Below the pieces are notes generated by a model. The model ran no database searches and was not told where the DNA came from. It saw only the letters and a program-made list of their open reading frames with translations. Source: Carnobacterium_A antarcticum (GTDB taxonomy: Bacteria > Bacillota > Bacilli > Lactobacillales > Carnobacteriaceae). From it: a DNA stretch of 64,000 nucleotides. The translations under genes and the position numbers were made by a program. Positions within the stretch are counted from its first letter, which is position 1; every line of letters begins with the position of its first letter. The DNA is taken from NCBI RefSeq assembly GCF_042658365.1, contig NZ_JBHSQC010000015.1; one strand, given 5' to 3'. Positions 33,738-43,372 of the stretch are shown piece after piece.

Positions 33738-34793
33738 ATGGATATTTTACTTGGAACGGTTTTATTATTAGCAGTACTGTCTTTTTTCACGATATTCAAT
33801 TACAAAGCACCACATGGATCAAAAGCAATGGGAGCATTGGCTAACGCAGCTTGTGCAAGTTTTTTAGTGGAAGCCTTTCACTACGCTTTTTTTGGAAATG
33901 TGTTGAATTTAAAATTCTTAGGGGAAGTAGGTGCTGCTAATGGAAGCCTTGGCGGTGTAGCAGCAGCAATATTAGTTCCTTTAGCTTTAGGAGTTTCTCC
34001 AGTGTATGCTGTTTTAGTAGGACTTTCTTTATCAGGTATGGGAATATTACCTGGTTTTATCGCTGGTTATCTTATCTCTTTTGTTATTAAGAAGATGGAA
34101 GAAAAGATACCTGGTGGATTAGATTTAATCGTTATTATCGTGATTGGTGCTCCTTTAGCTCGTCTGATTGGAGCAATAAGTTCTCCTCTCGTAGATGCCA
34201 CACTTCTTCAAATTGGTGAAATATTGACTTCTACTGCTAATTCTAGTCCTATAATGATGGGAATTATCTTAGGGGGAATTATCACAGTAGTTGCAACAGC
34301 TCCATTAAGTTCTATGGCATTAACGGCAATGTTAGGCTTAACAGGTGTTCCAATGGCTATAGGAGCATTAGCTGTATTTGGGTCATCCTTTATGAATTAT
34401 GTTCTATTTAGCAGAATGAAATTTGGAAGCAAGAAAGATACCATATCTGTAGCTATAGAACCTTTAACTCAAGCAGACATTATTTCCGCTAATCCCCTTC
34501 CTGTTTATGGAACGAACTTTATTGGAGGAGCTGCAAGCGGAATTATCGTGGCACTTATGGGACTTGTAAATAATACTCCAGGTACGGCTACCCCAATTGC
34601 AGGTTTTGCAGTCATGTTCGCGTATAATCCAGCAGGAAAAGTACTGATTACTGCTTTAGGATGTATCATTGTAAGTGTAGCAAGCGGTTATCTTGGATCT
34701 TACATCTTTAAAAACACTAAAATCGTAACGGCTGAAGAAGTTAGAACAGGTGGAGGGTTAGCAAAAAAGAAAGCTATTGAAGTTATAACCTGA
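33738..34793 (+). CDS. PfoR-type PTS IIC-like membrane permease
   Basis: This 351-residue polytopic membrane protein (about ten helices) belongs to the PTS_EIIC_2/PfoR-like family, with FNYKAPHGSKAMGALANAA, AFHYAFFG, GGVAAAILVPLALGVSPVYA and PLPVYGTNFIGGAASGIIV. It has no IIA or IIB part and none is encoded nearby. Such proteins may be non-phosphorylating transporters, despite the PTS name. ATG at 33738 follows GGGAGGG. Between ridA and serS it is the likely importer for the cassette's substrate, which I infer to be D-serine or a related compound. Confidence 0.8.
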   Translation: MDILLGTVLLLAVLSFFTIFNYKAPHGSKAMGALANAACASFLVEAFHYAFFGNVLNLKFLGEVGAANGSLGGVAAAILVPLALGVSPVYAVLVGLSLSGMGILPGFIAGYLISFVIKKMEEKIPGGLDLIVIIVIGAPLARLIGAISSPLVDATLLQIGEILTSTANSSPIMMGIILGGIITVVATAPLSSMALTAMLGLTGVPMAIGALAVFGSSFMNYVLFSRMKFGSKKDTISVAIEPLTQADIISANPLPVYGTNFIGGAASGIIVALMGLVNNTPGTATPIAGFAVMFAYNPAGKVLITALGCIIVSVASGYLGSYIFKNTKIVTAEEVRTGGGLAKKKAIEVIT

Positions 34794-34869
34794 CATTAAA
34801 CTATAAATAAACAGATAGATATAAGATAAATGAGAACAGTTCAATAACTACGAGGGGAGGATAAATGAA

Positions 34870-36141
34870 GTGCTGGATATCAATAAAATCAGAACAAACG
34901 AAGATTACTATCATAAACGGATGATGGACAGAGGGATAGAAAAAGAAGTAATCGAGGACATAATAGATTTAGATAAAAATCGCAGAACTAAACTAAAAGA
35001 AGTTGAACGGTTGAGAAGCGAAAAAAATGCGGATAACAAAAGGATTCAGCAGTTGCAGAAAGAAGAGATCCATGCTGATAAAGTAATTTATGATACAAAA
35101 GAAAAAAATAAAGAAATCAAAAAGTTACAAGAACAACTAACGAAAATTGAAAAAAAGTTGTATGAACTTCTTATCACACTTCCGAATATAGCAGATGATA
35201 GTGTCCCTTTGGGAGACGATGAACAAGAAAATAAAGAAATACGTGTTAGAGGTGAGAGAAAAAACTTTGAATTTGAGCCGCTGCCTCATTACGAATTGGG
35301 AGAAAATCTAGGAATTCTTGATTTTGTAAGAGGATCGAAAGTTTCAGGTAATCGGTTTGTGTATTACAAAGGAATAGGAGCTAGGCTGGAAAGAGCTGTT
35401 TATAATTTTATGCTAGATTTACACACTAGGAACCATGGGTATACAGAAGTCATTCCTCCTTACTTAGTGAAAGAATCAGCGATGTTTGGTACAGGACAGT
35501 TTCCTAAATTCAAGGAAGATGTTTTTAGTATCGAAAATGAAAACTTAGTATTGATTCCAACTGCAGAGGTTCCGTTAACGAACTATTATGCTAATGAAAT
35601 CATTGAATACGAAAAGCTGCCTATTTACTTTACAGCATTAAGTCCTTCATTTCGTTCAGAAGCTGGAAGTGCTGGAAGAGATACACGCGGTTTGATTCGG
35701 ATGCATCAATTTCATAAAGTCGAAATGGTCAAGTTTACAGATAAAGAATCTTCTTTTGAAGAATTAGAAAAGATGACTCATGATGCTGAAGAAGTGCTGC
35801 AGGTATTAGGACTCTCATATAGAACTATTGTATTGTGTACAGGAGATATGGGCTTTTCTGCCACAAAAACTTATGATATAGAAGTTTGGTTTCCTTCGCA
35901 AAATACTTATCGAGAAATCTCTTCTTGTTCCAATTGTTTAGATTTTCAGGCACGAAGAGCTAAAATTCGATATCGGGATCAAAAAGGAAAAAGCGAGTAT
36001 GCCCATACTTTAAACGGATCTGGATTAGCAGTAGGAAGAACAGTGGCTGCTATTTTAGAAAATTATCAACAGGCAGATGGCAGTATTCTTATTCCAACAG
36101 CTTTGATTCCATATATGGATGGCATTGAAGTAATTCGATGA
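34870..36141 (+). CDS. serS: Seryl-tRNA synthetase encoded in the D-serine cassette
   Basis: This 423-residue protein is a complete class II SerRS. It has an N-terminal coiled-coil arm (about 27-105, rich in Lys/Glu), motif 2 in FRSEAGSAGRDTRGLIRMHQ, the serine-binding TAEVPLTNYYANE and motif 3 in NGSGLAVGRTVAAILEN. All catalytic segments look intact. The start is GTG at 34870, nine bases after GGGGAGG; an ATG at 34865 is out of frame. It lies inside a run of D-serine genes rather than beside housekeeping genes, which suggests a second, specialised copy. Possible roles are resistance to D-serine mischarging or to a serine analogue. Whether another serS exists cannot be seen here. Confidence 0.9.
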   Translation: MLDINKIRTNEDYYHKRMMDRGIEKEVIEDIIDLDKNRRTKLKEVERLRSEKNADNKRIQQLQKEEIHADKVIYDTKEKNKEIKKLQEQLTKIEKKLYELLITLPNIADDSVPLGDDEQENKEIRVRGERKNFEFEPLPHYELGENLGILDFVRGSKVSGNRFVYYKGIGARLERAVYNFMLDLHTRNHGYTEVIPPYLVKESAMFGTGQFPKFKEDVFSIENENLVLIPTAEVPLTNYYANEIIEYEKLPIYFTALSPSFRSEAGSAGRDTRGLIRMHQFHKVEMVKFTDKESSFEELEKMTHDAEEVLQVLGLSYRTIVLCTGDMGFSATKTYDIEVWFPSQNTYREISSCSNCLDFQARRAKIRYRDQKGKSEYAHTLNGSGLAVGRTVAAILENYQQADGSILIPTALIPYMDGIEVIR

Positions 36142-36257
36142 TTTCATATCTCAGCTATAAATTTGCGTGCCCCACAGTCAAATGAGAGCGTTTTAATCTG
36201 TTTGAAAGTTATATTCAGTAAAAATATTATTAATTTAAATCTTAGGAGGAAAATAAT

Positions 36258-37631
36258 ATGAGTGAACAAATTATTGCAGGTAAAACATTGGGAAATTGGG
36301 AAGAAGAAATACCAGTATTAAAAAACATCATGGAGACAGAGAGTGTTTTTTGGATCAATCGTTTCAAAAGCGATTTTGCAACGGCCTCAAAGAAAGTGGA
36401 ACTTTCCAAAGCTGATGTAGACGATGCTGAAGAACGTTTAGCACGCTTTGCTTCCTTTATAGTAACTGCATTTCCAGAGACAGAAAAAACAAAAGGAATC
36501 ATTGAATCGAAAATAACTGCTATACCGACAATGAAGGCAGAACTTGAACAATATTACGATACGATTATTGAAGGAAAACTACTATTGAAACGTGATGACA
36601 CATTGCCGATTGCAGGCACGATCAAAGCAAGAGGGGCAATCTACGAAGTATTAAAACATGCAGAAACACTTGCGTTAGAAGAAGGTTTGCTGAAAAGCAT
36701 CGATGAAGACTATATAATTTTCGCAAGCGATGAGTTTCGTGAGTTTTTTGCTAAACATAAAATCATGGTAGGAACTACTGGAAACCTAGGTATTAGTGTA
36801 GGGATAATGGGAGCAAAATTGGGATTTGAAGTTACTGTTCATATGTCTGTAGAAGCTAAGCAATGGAAAAAAGATTTATTAAGATCCCATGGTGTTACGG
36901 TAATTGAGCACAATACAAATTTTACAAAAGCAGTGGAAAATGGAAGGATGCAATCAGACCAAGATCCGACGTGTTACTTTGTTGATGACGAACATTCCAT
37001 GGACCTGTTTTTAGGATATACAGTAGCTGGTAATCGTCTAAAAAAACAATTAGATGAACAAAGGGTGAAAGTTGATGAAGACCATCCATTATTTGTGTAT
37101 TTGCCATGCGGAATCGGGGGCAGCCCAGGAGGTATTACATTCGGATTAAAACAAGTTTATGGAGATAATGTTCATTGTTTCTTCTCAGAACCAACACATA
37201 TGCCTTCAATGATGCTAGGGTTGATTACAGATGAGTATGATGAAGTATCAATAGACGACTTTGATATTGATGGCAAAACTGGAATGGATGGATTAGCGGT
37301 TCCACGAACGTCCGGTTTTGTTTCAAAGTTAATGAAAAATTTCTTTGATGGCGGTTTTACATTGCAAGAAAAAGAAGCTCAGCATTTCTTGACAGCCATG
37401 ATAGATAAAGAAGGTATTGGCTTAGAACCAGCAGCTTTAGCTGGTGTTCCAGGGGCTGCTCGTTTATTTAGTACAACAGAAGGGAAATGTTATCTGTCCG
37501 AAAAAGGATTAACTGAAAAGATGGGCCAAGCAACACATATTGCCTGGGCTACAGGAGGAAGTATGGTTCCTAAAGAGGATATGAAAGAGTTTTATAGACA
37601 AGGTTTAAAGAAAAGTGATGTTTTAAGCTAA
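36258..37631 (+). CDS. dsdA: D-serine ammonia-lyase
   Basis: This 457-residue PLP enzyme matches DsdA throughout. It has DDTLPIAGTIKARGAIYEV with the PLP-binding Lys (near residue 120), GTTGNLGISVGIMGAKLGF, the phosphate loop in LPCGIGGSPGGITFGLK, FSEPTHMPSMMLGL, TGMDGLAVPRTSG and the final HIAWATGGSMVPKEDM. It converts D-serine to pyruvate and ammonia through 2-aminoacrylate, which RidA from the same cassette can hydrolyse. The ATG follows AGGAGGA. It begins 116 bases after serS without a terminator between, so it is probably co-transcribed. A terminator at 37780 ends the cassette. Confidence 0.95.
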   Translation: MSEQIIAGKTLGNWEEEIPVLKNIMETESVFWINRFKSDFATASKKVELSKADVDDAEERLARFASFIVTAFPETEKTKGIIESKITAIPTMKAELEQYYDTIIEGKLLLKRDDTLPIAGTIKARGAIYEVLKHAETLALEEGLLKSIDEDYIIFASDEFREFFAKHKIMVGTTGNLGISVGIMGAKLGFEVTVHMSVEAKQWKKDLLRSHGVTVIEHNTNFTKAVENGRMQSDQDPTCYFVDDEHSMDLFLGYTVAGNRLKKQLDEQRVKVDEDHPLFVYLPCGIGGSPGGITFGLKQVYGDNVHCFFSEPTHMPSMMLGLITDEYDEVSIDDFDIDGKTGMDGLAVPRTSGFVSKLMKNFFDGGFTLQEKEAQHFLTAMIDKEGIGLEPAALAGVPGAARLFSTTEGKCYLSEKGLTEKMGQATHIAWATGGSMVPKEDMKEFYRQGLKKSDVLS

Positions 37632-38070
37632 TCGAAATAAATTTCATGGAAATAAACAACTTGTTTTATCTTGAATAGCAGCGGCTAACAGCTTACTTTA
37701 TTTTAAAAAAACAAAGAAGTAATCAAGAGTAGGAATCCTCATTACTACACTAAATAAAAGACAAAGAGCAATAACGAATAAAAGTCTCTTATTCAGCCTT
37801 AAAAAGTTGAGTAAGGGACTTTTTCGCATTATGTTACAACTACTTATTGGCTGAATTTTTGTAGGTAGTATTTTTAAGATACAAGGTATTACGTAAATTT
37901 AATAATTTGAGATTTTGATGCTTTATATAGCTAAAAAACATATGTATATGGTACTGTTTAAATCACTATTGTATGGCTATATAATTTTTGCGGTTTATAG
38001 ATTTAAGATACATAGATTATTTATGAATAGCTGTGTATCTAATTTTTTCTAGAAAAATAGTACACCTTTT
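37632..38070. other. Very AT-rich intergenic region after dsdA
   Basis: No gene is visible. A terminator (37780-37824) is followed by about 240 bases of unusually AT-rich sequence without long repeats, then by the inverted repeat at 38071. The promoter of the amidase gene should lie near its end. Confidence 0.4.
37780..37824 (+). terminator. Terminator of the D-serine cassette
   Basis: Stem AAAAGTCTCTTATTCA / TTGAGTAAGGGACTTTT with G-T pairs, followed by T. Confidence 0.75.
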
Positions 38071-38107
38071 TAAGAAATAATATTCTAAACGTGAATATTA
38101 TTTCTTA
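38071..38107. repeat. 15-base perfect inverted repeat before the amidase gene
   Basis: TAAGAAATAATATTC and GAATATTATTTCTTA are separated by seven bases. No T-run follows, and the repeat lies 85 bases before the start codon at 38192, so an operator or leader structure is more likely than a terminator. Confidence 0.5.
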
Positions 38108-38191
38108 GTGTTCTCAGAACGTTGTTTACAATATTTTCCGGTGTTACGATGAGTTTGATAAAAATAAACTATTATACCGGAGGCGTATCAA

Positions 38192-39472
38192 ATGTTGGAA
38201 ACAAATTTAGAGCGAATTATTGATAATATCGAAACCCTAGCTACCTTTAATGCCACACCTGGAAATGGAGTCACCCGGTCCGCTTATTCAAAAGAAGATC
38301 AGCAAGCTAAAGAGTATTTAATTAATGAAATGAAAAAGCTTGGATTAACTATTTGGGAAGACGGCTTCTCAACTTTATTTGGACGCAAAGAAGGAAAATT
38401 AAAAGATGCGCCGGTTGTTATGATTGGTTCTCATTATGATTCTGTTGTTAATGGCGGTGCTTTCGATGGAGCAGCTGGTGTAGTTTCTGCATTAGAAACC
38501 ATGCGTGTTTTATTGGAAAATAATATCGAAAACGATTATCCAATTGAATTGATTTTAATGAATGCAGAAGAAGGCGAAACTTTTGGACCGGGAACAGGTG
38601 TATCCAACTCACGTGCTATGGTGGGAACGATGACTGAACTGGAACTTAAGACGGTTAAAAACCGTCATGGACAAACGAAGTTAGAGGCGATGAAAGAATA
38701 CGGACTAGATCCTGATTTAGAAAGTGCTAAAAGAGCGCCAAAATCAATTAAGAATTTCGTAGAATTGCACATTGAACAAGGGCCAATTTTAGAAAAAGAT
38801 AACGTTGATGTTGGCTTAATTGAGTATTTACCAGGTATAGGCCGCTATAAGATGAGATTTCATGGAGAATTAGAGGATTCTACAGCTCCAATGGACAAAC
38901 GCAAAGATGCGTTAGTAGCAGCTTCAAAATTCGTTATTGCTGTTAACGATATTATGAAAGGACTAGGATCAGGAATTGCTGGTACAGTTGGTGCCTTGGA
39001 CATTTCTCCAAATTCTAATCAATTTATTCCAGATTATGTACAAGCATTAGTTGAAATCAGAACATTTGATAAAGCAATTCTCGATAGCACTGATTTGAAG
39101 GAAGAATTCCAGAGAATTTTAGCAGGTATCGAAGCAGAAACGGGTGTTCAAACTGAATTACTGGAAATGGCTCGTATTGGCTACCCTAACCCAACCCCGC
39201 CAAGTATGATGGATGCTGAAAATGTAGATAAAATGAAAGGGATCTGCGACACATTAGGTTATTCGCATGCTATTATTAATAATGGAACGGGACATGATGC
39301 TATGATCATGACTGATTTTGCACCTACAAATATGATTTATGTTCCAAGTAAAGAAGGTGTTTCTCATCATCCAGATGAATGGACAGATTATGCTGACTTG
39401 AAAAAAGGAGCAGATGTGTTGTTAAACTTGACGATGGATATTTGTATGGAAAATAAAGAAACAGAATTTTAA
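38192..39472 (+). CDS. M20 family hydantoinase/carbamoylase-type amidase
   Basis: This 426-residue zinc hydrolase has metal-binding segments GSHYDSVVNGGAFDGAAGV and NAEEGETFGPGTGVSNSRA, HIEQGPILE, and the C-terminal NGTGHDAMIM and EGVSHHPDEW. It falls in the group of N-carbamoyl-L-amino acid hydrolases, beta-ureidopropionases and allantoate amidohydrolases. It splits an N-carbamoyl or related amide bond; the exact substrate is unclear. The ATG follows CGGAGGCG. It stands alone before an RpiR-type regulator. A link to the D-serine cassette upstream or to the amino-sugar genes downstream is possible but unproved. Confidence 0.82.
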   Translation: MLETNLERIIDNIETLATFNATPGNGVTRSAYSKEDQQAKEYLINEMKKLGLTIWEDGFSTLFGRKEGKLKDAPVVMIGSHYDSVVNGGAFDGAAGVVSALETMRVLLENNIENDYPIELILMNAEEGETFGPGTGVSNSRAMVGTMTELELKTVKNRHGQTKLEAMKEYGLDPDLESAKRAPKSIKNFVELHIEQGPILEKDNVDVGLIEYLPGIGRYKMRFHGELEDSTAPMDKRKDALVAASKFVIAVNDIMKGLGSGIAGTVGALDISPNSNQFIPDYVQALVEIRTFDKAILDSTDLKEEFQRILAGIEAETGVQTELLEMARIGYPNPTPPSMMDAENVDKMKGICDTLGYSHAIINNGTGHDAMIMTDFAPTNMIYVPSKEGVSHHPDEWTDYADLKKGADVLLNLTMDICMENKETEF

Positions 39473-39798
39473 ACGAAAGTGAAAGATCCTCGGAGATACC
39501 CTATAAATTCTTATGAATAAATCTAGTTAGATAGATCTTACTGTGCAGTTTAAACAGAGTAAGGTCTTTTTTATTTGAGAAAACGTATTATCATCTACAA
39601 TCAATGAATGCTTATAAGAGTTGTAATTTATTTAGAAAAAGAAGCAGCAAATTGAAATAATAACAGTTCCATAAGAAATTTTTACATTCATCAAAGAGGT
39701 TTCTAAACATATTAGAGACTTTTAATATAAACCGTTCTTATGTTAAACTGATATATAACAGAATTTTGAATTTAGTTAACATAGGAGGCAATTGACCC
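39473..39798 (+). other. Intergenic region with amidase terminator
   Basis: GATCTTACT (39534) pairs with AGTAAGGTC (39558), followed by six T, which ends the amidase gene. The remaining 225 bases hold no gene, only the promoter region of the RpiR-type regulator. Confidence 0.7.
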
Positions 39799-40593
39799 AT
39801 GAGATTAGAGCAGCTTATTAATAAGTACTACGATTCGCTAAATGAAAACGATTTATATGTCATCAGCTTCATTAGCCAAAACCTTGAATTATGCGGCGAC
39901 AAAACGGTGTCTGAAATTGCTCAGTACTCGAATGTTTCAGCTTCAACGATTATTCGTATGGTTAAAAAACTTGGATTTAAAGGGTATAGCGAATTTCGCT
40001 ACTTTTTAAAAGAAGAAATTAAAAGTATGGAAAATACTAAAGTTTCCAGCAACGATTATTTTAACTCTTCCACTGTATTAGAAGATGTCAAAGCTACTAT
40101 CCGCCTATTTGAGCAAGATAAAAGTGCTGAAAAAATTTATGAATTAATGGTCAGTTCTAAACGGATTTTTGCTTATGGTACAGGTTATGGACAAGGATTG
40201 ATGTTGAGCGAATTTTCAAGGTGCTTGATGAACAGTAACATTCATTTGATCATTATCCCTAGCAAGGTAGAACTGGAATTAATCGCTCAAAGTATCACAT
40301 CAGATGACCTATTGTTTATTATAGGATTGTCAGGAAATGTAGATTCTATAGAACCAGTGCTTAAAAGCATCTCGCTTAAAGGAACGCCGATGGTTTCAGT
40401 GACAGTTTTTTCAAGGAACACACTATCCTACCTGACAGATTATAATCTTTATTATCAAGTATCAAATATGAACAAAACCAGTAATTTAAACAACACTTCT
40501 TTTTGTACATTGAATTTGGTTTTAAGTTTGTTGTATGAAGGATTCATTAATTACAGTAAAGATCATCCACAGTCTTTCCTGCAAGAAGAGTAA
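39799..40593 (+). CDS. MurR/RpiR family transcriptional regulator
   Basis: This 264-residue protein has an N-terminal HTH_6 domain (about 1-75; KTVSEIAQYSNVSASTIIR, MVKKLGFKGYSEFR) and a C-terminal SIS sugar-phosphate-binding domain (about 110-235; RIFAYGTGYGQGLM, LLFIIGLSGNVDSIEPVL). RpiR proteins respond to phosphorylated sugars and often control amino-sugar or sialic-acid genes. Directly downstream are a PTS IICB and nagB in the same orientation, so an N-acetylglucosamine or glucosamine type effector is inferred. The ATG follows AGGAGGC. Confidence 0.88.
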   Translation: MRLEQLINKYYDSLNENDLYVISFISQNLELCGDKTVSEIAQYSNVSASTIIRMVKKLGFKGYSEFRYFLKEEIKSMENTKVSSNDYFNSSTVLEDVKATIRLFEQDKSAEKIYELMVSSKRIFAYGTGYGQGLMLSEFSRCLMNSNIHLIIIPSKVELELIAQSITSDDLLFIIGLSGNVDSIEPVLKSISLKGTPMVSVTVFSRNTLSYLTDYNLYYQVSNMNKTSNLNNTSFCTLNLVLSLLYEGFINYSKDHPQSFLQEE

Positions 40594-40937
40594 CTTCTTA
40601 ACGATTAAATGAGACTATTTTTATAAAAATAAAAGAATTATAAAAAGATTGCCAACATTGATTGTTGCCAATCTTTTTTAATACCTGCTGAAAGAATATA
40701 GCAGTACAAAAAAGCCTGAATAATAATTCAGAAAATGAACCAAAATCCGTGTTCTGGTTCATTAATTTATCTGCATGAAAGCGATTGATAAGTTTTGGAC
40801 AAGATGATAATCTTTATTTAGCAAGTCGACTGTAAACGTTTACCAGTAAAAAGGAGGATGAACGGTTATCTTATATGGGTATAATAGTGAATCGTTTTAT
40901 CAGAAAAAAATTAAAATTTAAAGAGGGTGGGGAATAA
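40594..40937 (+). other. Leader region of the PTS-nagB operon
   Basis: A terminator for the RpiR gene (40642-40680; stem around ATTGCCAACA / TGTTGCCAAT, T-run) is followed by an inverted repeat AATGAACCA / TGGTTCATT (40734-40763) without a T-run, then a cre site. No gene is present. Confidence 0.6.
40831..40844. promoter_or_regulatory. CcpA (cre) site of the PTS-nagB operon
   Basis: TGTAAACGTTTACC matches 13 of 14 consensus positions and is nearly palindromic. It lies 94 bases before the IICB start, so catabolite repression of the amino-sugar operon is expected. Confidence 0.65.
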
Positions 40938-42527
40938 ATGAGAACACAAATTCAAAAATTAGGAAAAACGTTGATGGGCCCGCTATCCATCATTGTAGCA
41001 TCAGGGTTATTATTAGGCATCGTATCTATTCTGCAAAATCCAGCCATTGTTGGTGAAGGACTAGCTAATGCATATGCGATTCAAACATTTATAGGCGGAG
41101 CTCAAGCCATTGTGTCTACCATGTTTGGGTTGCTGCCAATTTTATTTGCTATTTCTGTTGCGACAGGTATGGCGAAAGAAGACAAAGAAATTGCTGGTTT
41201 TTCAGTGGTTATCGGATTTATTCTATTTCATGTAGTCATCAATTATTTGTTGCAGCTCAATAACATTACTGCAGAAAATACTTCTATTGAATACTTAACT
41301 AGTCAAGGCTTGAGCGACATACGTGCAGTAGAATTCGGTAGTGTCTATGAGACCATGTTAGGTGTCTTCACTTATCGGATGGGTGTTTTTGGCGGTATTG
41401 TAGTCGGTCTTTGGACAGCATTTATCCATAATCGGTATCATACAAAACAATTGCCTATAGCATTTAGTTTCTTTAGTGGAAATCGTTTTGTACCGATCGT
41501 CATTATTCTAACGATTCCGTTTCTTTCTATTATTTCTTATTTCGTATGGCCGTTCTTTAACATAGCAATCAATGGCTTAGGTAGTTTAATTGGGCAATCA
41601 GGTGCTTTTGGTTCCTTCATCTATGGTTTTTCAGAACGCTTATTGATTCCAACTGGGTTGCACCATGTGTTAAACCAATTGATTCGTTTCACACCACTTG
41701 GAGGAACAGCTATGGTTGATGGAGAAACAATTTCAGGAGCACTATCTATTTTTAACGCTGAAATGGCTTCGCCAAATATGAATTTAGTTGTATTACGGCA
41801 ATCAACGAGATTCTTAACACAAGGGTATCACCCTTTTATGTTATTCGGTTTGCCTGGAGCATGTTATGCAATGTATAAAACAGCTTATCTAGAACAACGT
41901 CCGAAAATTAAAGGAATGCTCTTTGCTGCTGCATTGACTTCTTTTGTAACCGGTATAACGGAACCAATTGAATTCGCCTTTATTTTCATATCTCCAATTC
42001 TTTGGGTATTCCATGCCTTTATGTCAGGTCTGTCCTTCTTATTAATGACATTGATGAATGTCGCTGTAGGGAACGCCGGCGGAGGTATGATTGATTTAAC
42101 GATTTTCGGTATTTTGCAAGGCACTTACACCAGGTGGTATTTATGTGTGGCAGTAGGTCTAGTTTATGCAGTTGTGTATTATTTTGTATTTAAATATGTG
42201 ATTGAACGCTTTGATGTGAAAACTCCAGGTAGAACAAACGTTGCTGACGAAACTGAAGAGGATGCAGTCGTGGTATCAAATGATAATTTAGGAGCAAGTA
42301 TTTTAAGCGCTCTAGGGGGCAAAGAAAACGTTGTTGAAATTGATAACTGTATCTCACGTTTACGTTTAGTACTAAAAGACACTTCTATCGTAAATGAACG
42401 GTTGTTAGCATCGACAGGGTCTATGGGATTAGTCAAGATCAACCAAAATAATATCCAAGTCGTTTATGGCGGGAAAGTGGAAAAAGCAGCTCAATCGCTA
42501 AAACAAGAGATAAAAGCACAAAAATAA
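40938..42527 (+). CDS. PTS glucose/N-acetylglucosamine-type IICB component
   Basis: This 529-residue protein has an EIIC membrane domain (about 10-420; TGLHHVLNQLIRFTPLGG, TGITEPIEFAFIFISPIL) followed by an EIIB domain (about 450-525) with phosphorylated Cys in DNCISRLRL. It belongs to the glucose/maltose/GlcNAc superfamily. There is no IIA domain, so a shared IIA from elsewhere must supply phosphate. The ATG follows GAGGGTGGGG. nagB begins 89 bases later, so an amino sugar such as N-acetylglucosamine or a derivative is the probable substrate. An RpiR regulator and a cre site sit upstream. Confidence 0.85.
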   Translation: MRTQIQKLGKTLMGPLSIIVASGLLLGIVSILQNPAIVGEGLANAYAIQTFIGGAQAIVSTMFGLLPILFAISVATGMAKEDKEIAGFSVVIGFILFHVVINYLLQLNNITAENTSIEYLTSQGLSDIRAVEFGSVYETMLGVFTYRMGVFGGIVVGLWTAFIHNRYHTKQLPIAFSFFSGNRFVPIVIILTIPFLSIISYFVWPFFNIAINGLGSLIGQSGAFGSFIYGFSERLLIPTGLHHVLNQLIRFTPLGGTAMVDGETISGALSIFNAEMASPNMNLVVLRQSTRFLTQGYHPFMLFGLPGACYAMYKTAYLEQRPKIKGMLFAAALTSFVTGITEPIEFAFIFISPILWVFHAFMSGLSFLLMTLMNVAVGNAGGGMIDLTIFGILQGTYTRWYLCVAVGLVYAVVYYFVFKYVIERFDVKTPGRTNVADETEEDAVVVSNDNLGASILSALGGKENVVEIDNCISRLRLVLKDTSIVNERLLASTGSMGLVKINQNNIQVVYGGKVEKAAQSLKQEIKAQK

Positions 42528-42615
42528 GTATGGTAGAATAGAAATAGATAAAAAATAACTGCCTCAGCAATGAGAATGATGTAAAGTTGAGGCAGCTTAA
42601 AGGAGAAAAAAGAAT

Positions 42616-43341
42616 ATGCAAACAATTTTTGTAAAAGATTATGATGAAATGTCAAAGAAAGCTTTTGAAGTATTGAAAGAAGTTATTGAAGAAAACAAAG
42701 AACCGGTACTTTCTTTAAATACAGGAGGCACTCCTAGAGGGTTATTTAAGTATTTAGTAGAAGGGATAAACAATGGCCTAGATATCAGCAATGCTACCAT
42801 CTTTAATCTAGATGAGTATGTAGGTCCAAAAAATGCTGTGTACACTGTTCGGACCTATATGTATGAAAACCTTTTTAATTTAATTCAAAACCAACCCAAA
42901 CAGGCATACTTGATTGATGGAGAAACAGCAAACCCTGATCAAGAGATTGAACGATACAAAGAGCTTCTTTCCCAAAACAAAAGAGATATCCAAATACTAG
43001 GTCTTGGAACAAACGGACATATTGGGGCAAACGAACCAGGAACGCCATTTGATTCAACCATGTTTTTAGCTGAACACGAAGAATCGACTGTACAAAGCAC
43101 GATGAAAGAATACGGCATTACTAGAGAAGAAGCACCGACTGAAATGTTTACATTAGGATTTTCAGAAATTTTAGATGCTGAGAAGGTACTGTTGTTAGTT
43201 TCAGGTGCACATAAAGCTGAAGCAGTCAAAGCGTTCTTAGAAGGCGAGATTACTCCAGATTGTCCTGTTACAGCTTTAAGAAATCACGATAATGTTATTG
43301 TTATCATCGATGAAGCTGCTGCTTCATTATTAGAAAAGTAA
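42616..43341 (+). CDS. nagB: Glucosamine-6-phosphate deaminase
   Basis: This 241-residue enzyme shows LSLNTGGTPRGLFKYL, IFNLDEYVG with the catalytic Asp, ILGLGTNGHIGANEPGTPF with the catalytic Asn-Gly-His, and VLLLVSGAHKAEAVK. It turns glucosamine 6-phosphate into fructose 6-phosphate and ammonia. The length is usual for the short NagB of Firmicutes. The ATG follows AAAGGAG. It shares an operon with the PTS IICB upstream, and a strong terminator follows. NagA, needed to use N-acetylglucosamine, is not in the window. Confidence 0.92.
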   Translation: MQTIFVKDYDEMSKKAFEVLKEVIEENKEPVLSLNTGGTPRGLFKYLVEGINNGLDISNATIFNLDEYVGPKNAVYTVRTYMYENLFNLIQNQPKQAYLIDGETANPDQEIERYKELLSQNKRDIQILGLGTNGHIGANEPGTPFDSTMFLAEHEESTVQSTMKEYGITREEAPTEMFTLGFSEILDAEKVLLLVSGAHKAEAVKAFLEGEITPDCPVTALRNHDNVIVIIDEAAASLLEK

Positions 43342-43372
43342 GTCTTGTGTTAAACCTTTAAATAATAGACGT

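Noticed and set aside
40734..40763. Inverted repeat AATGAACCA/TGGTTCATT as a terminator or riboswitch.
   Set aside because: It has no T-run and no conserved riboswitch features, so it is noted only as part of the leader region.
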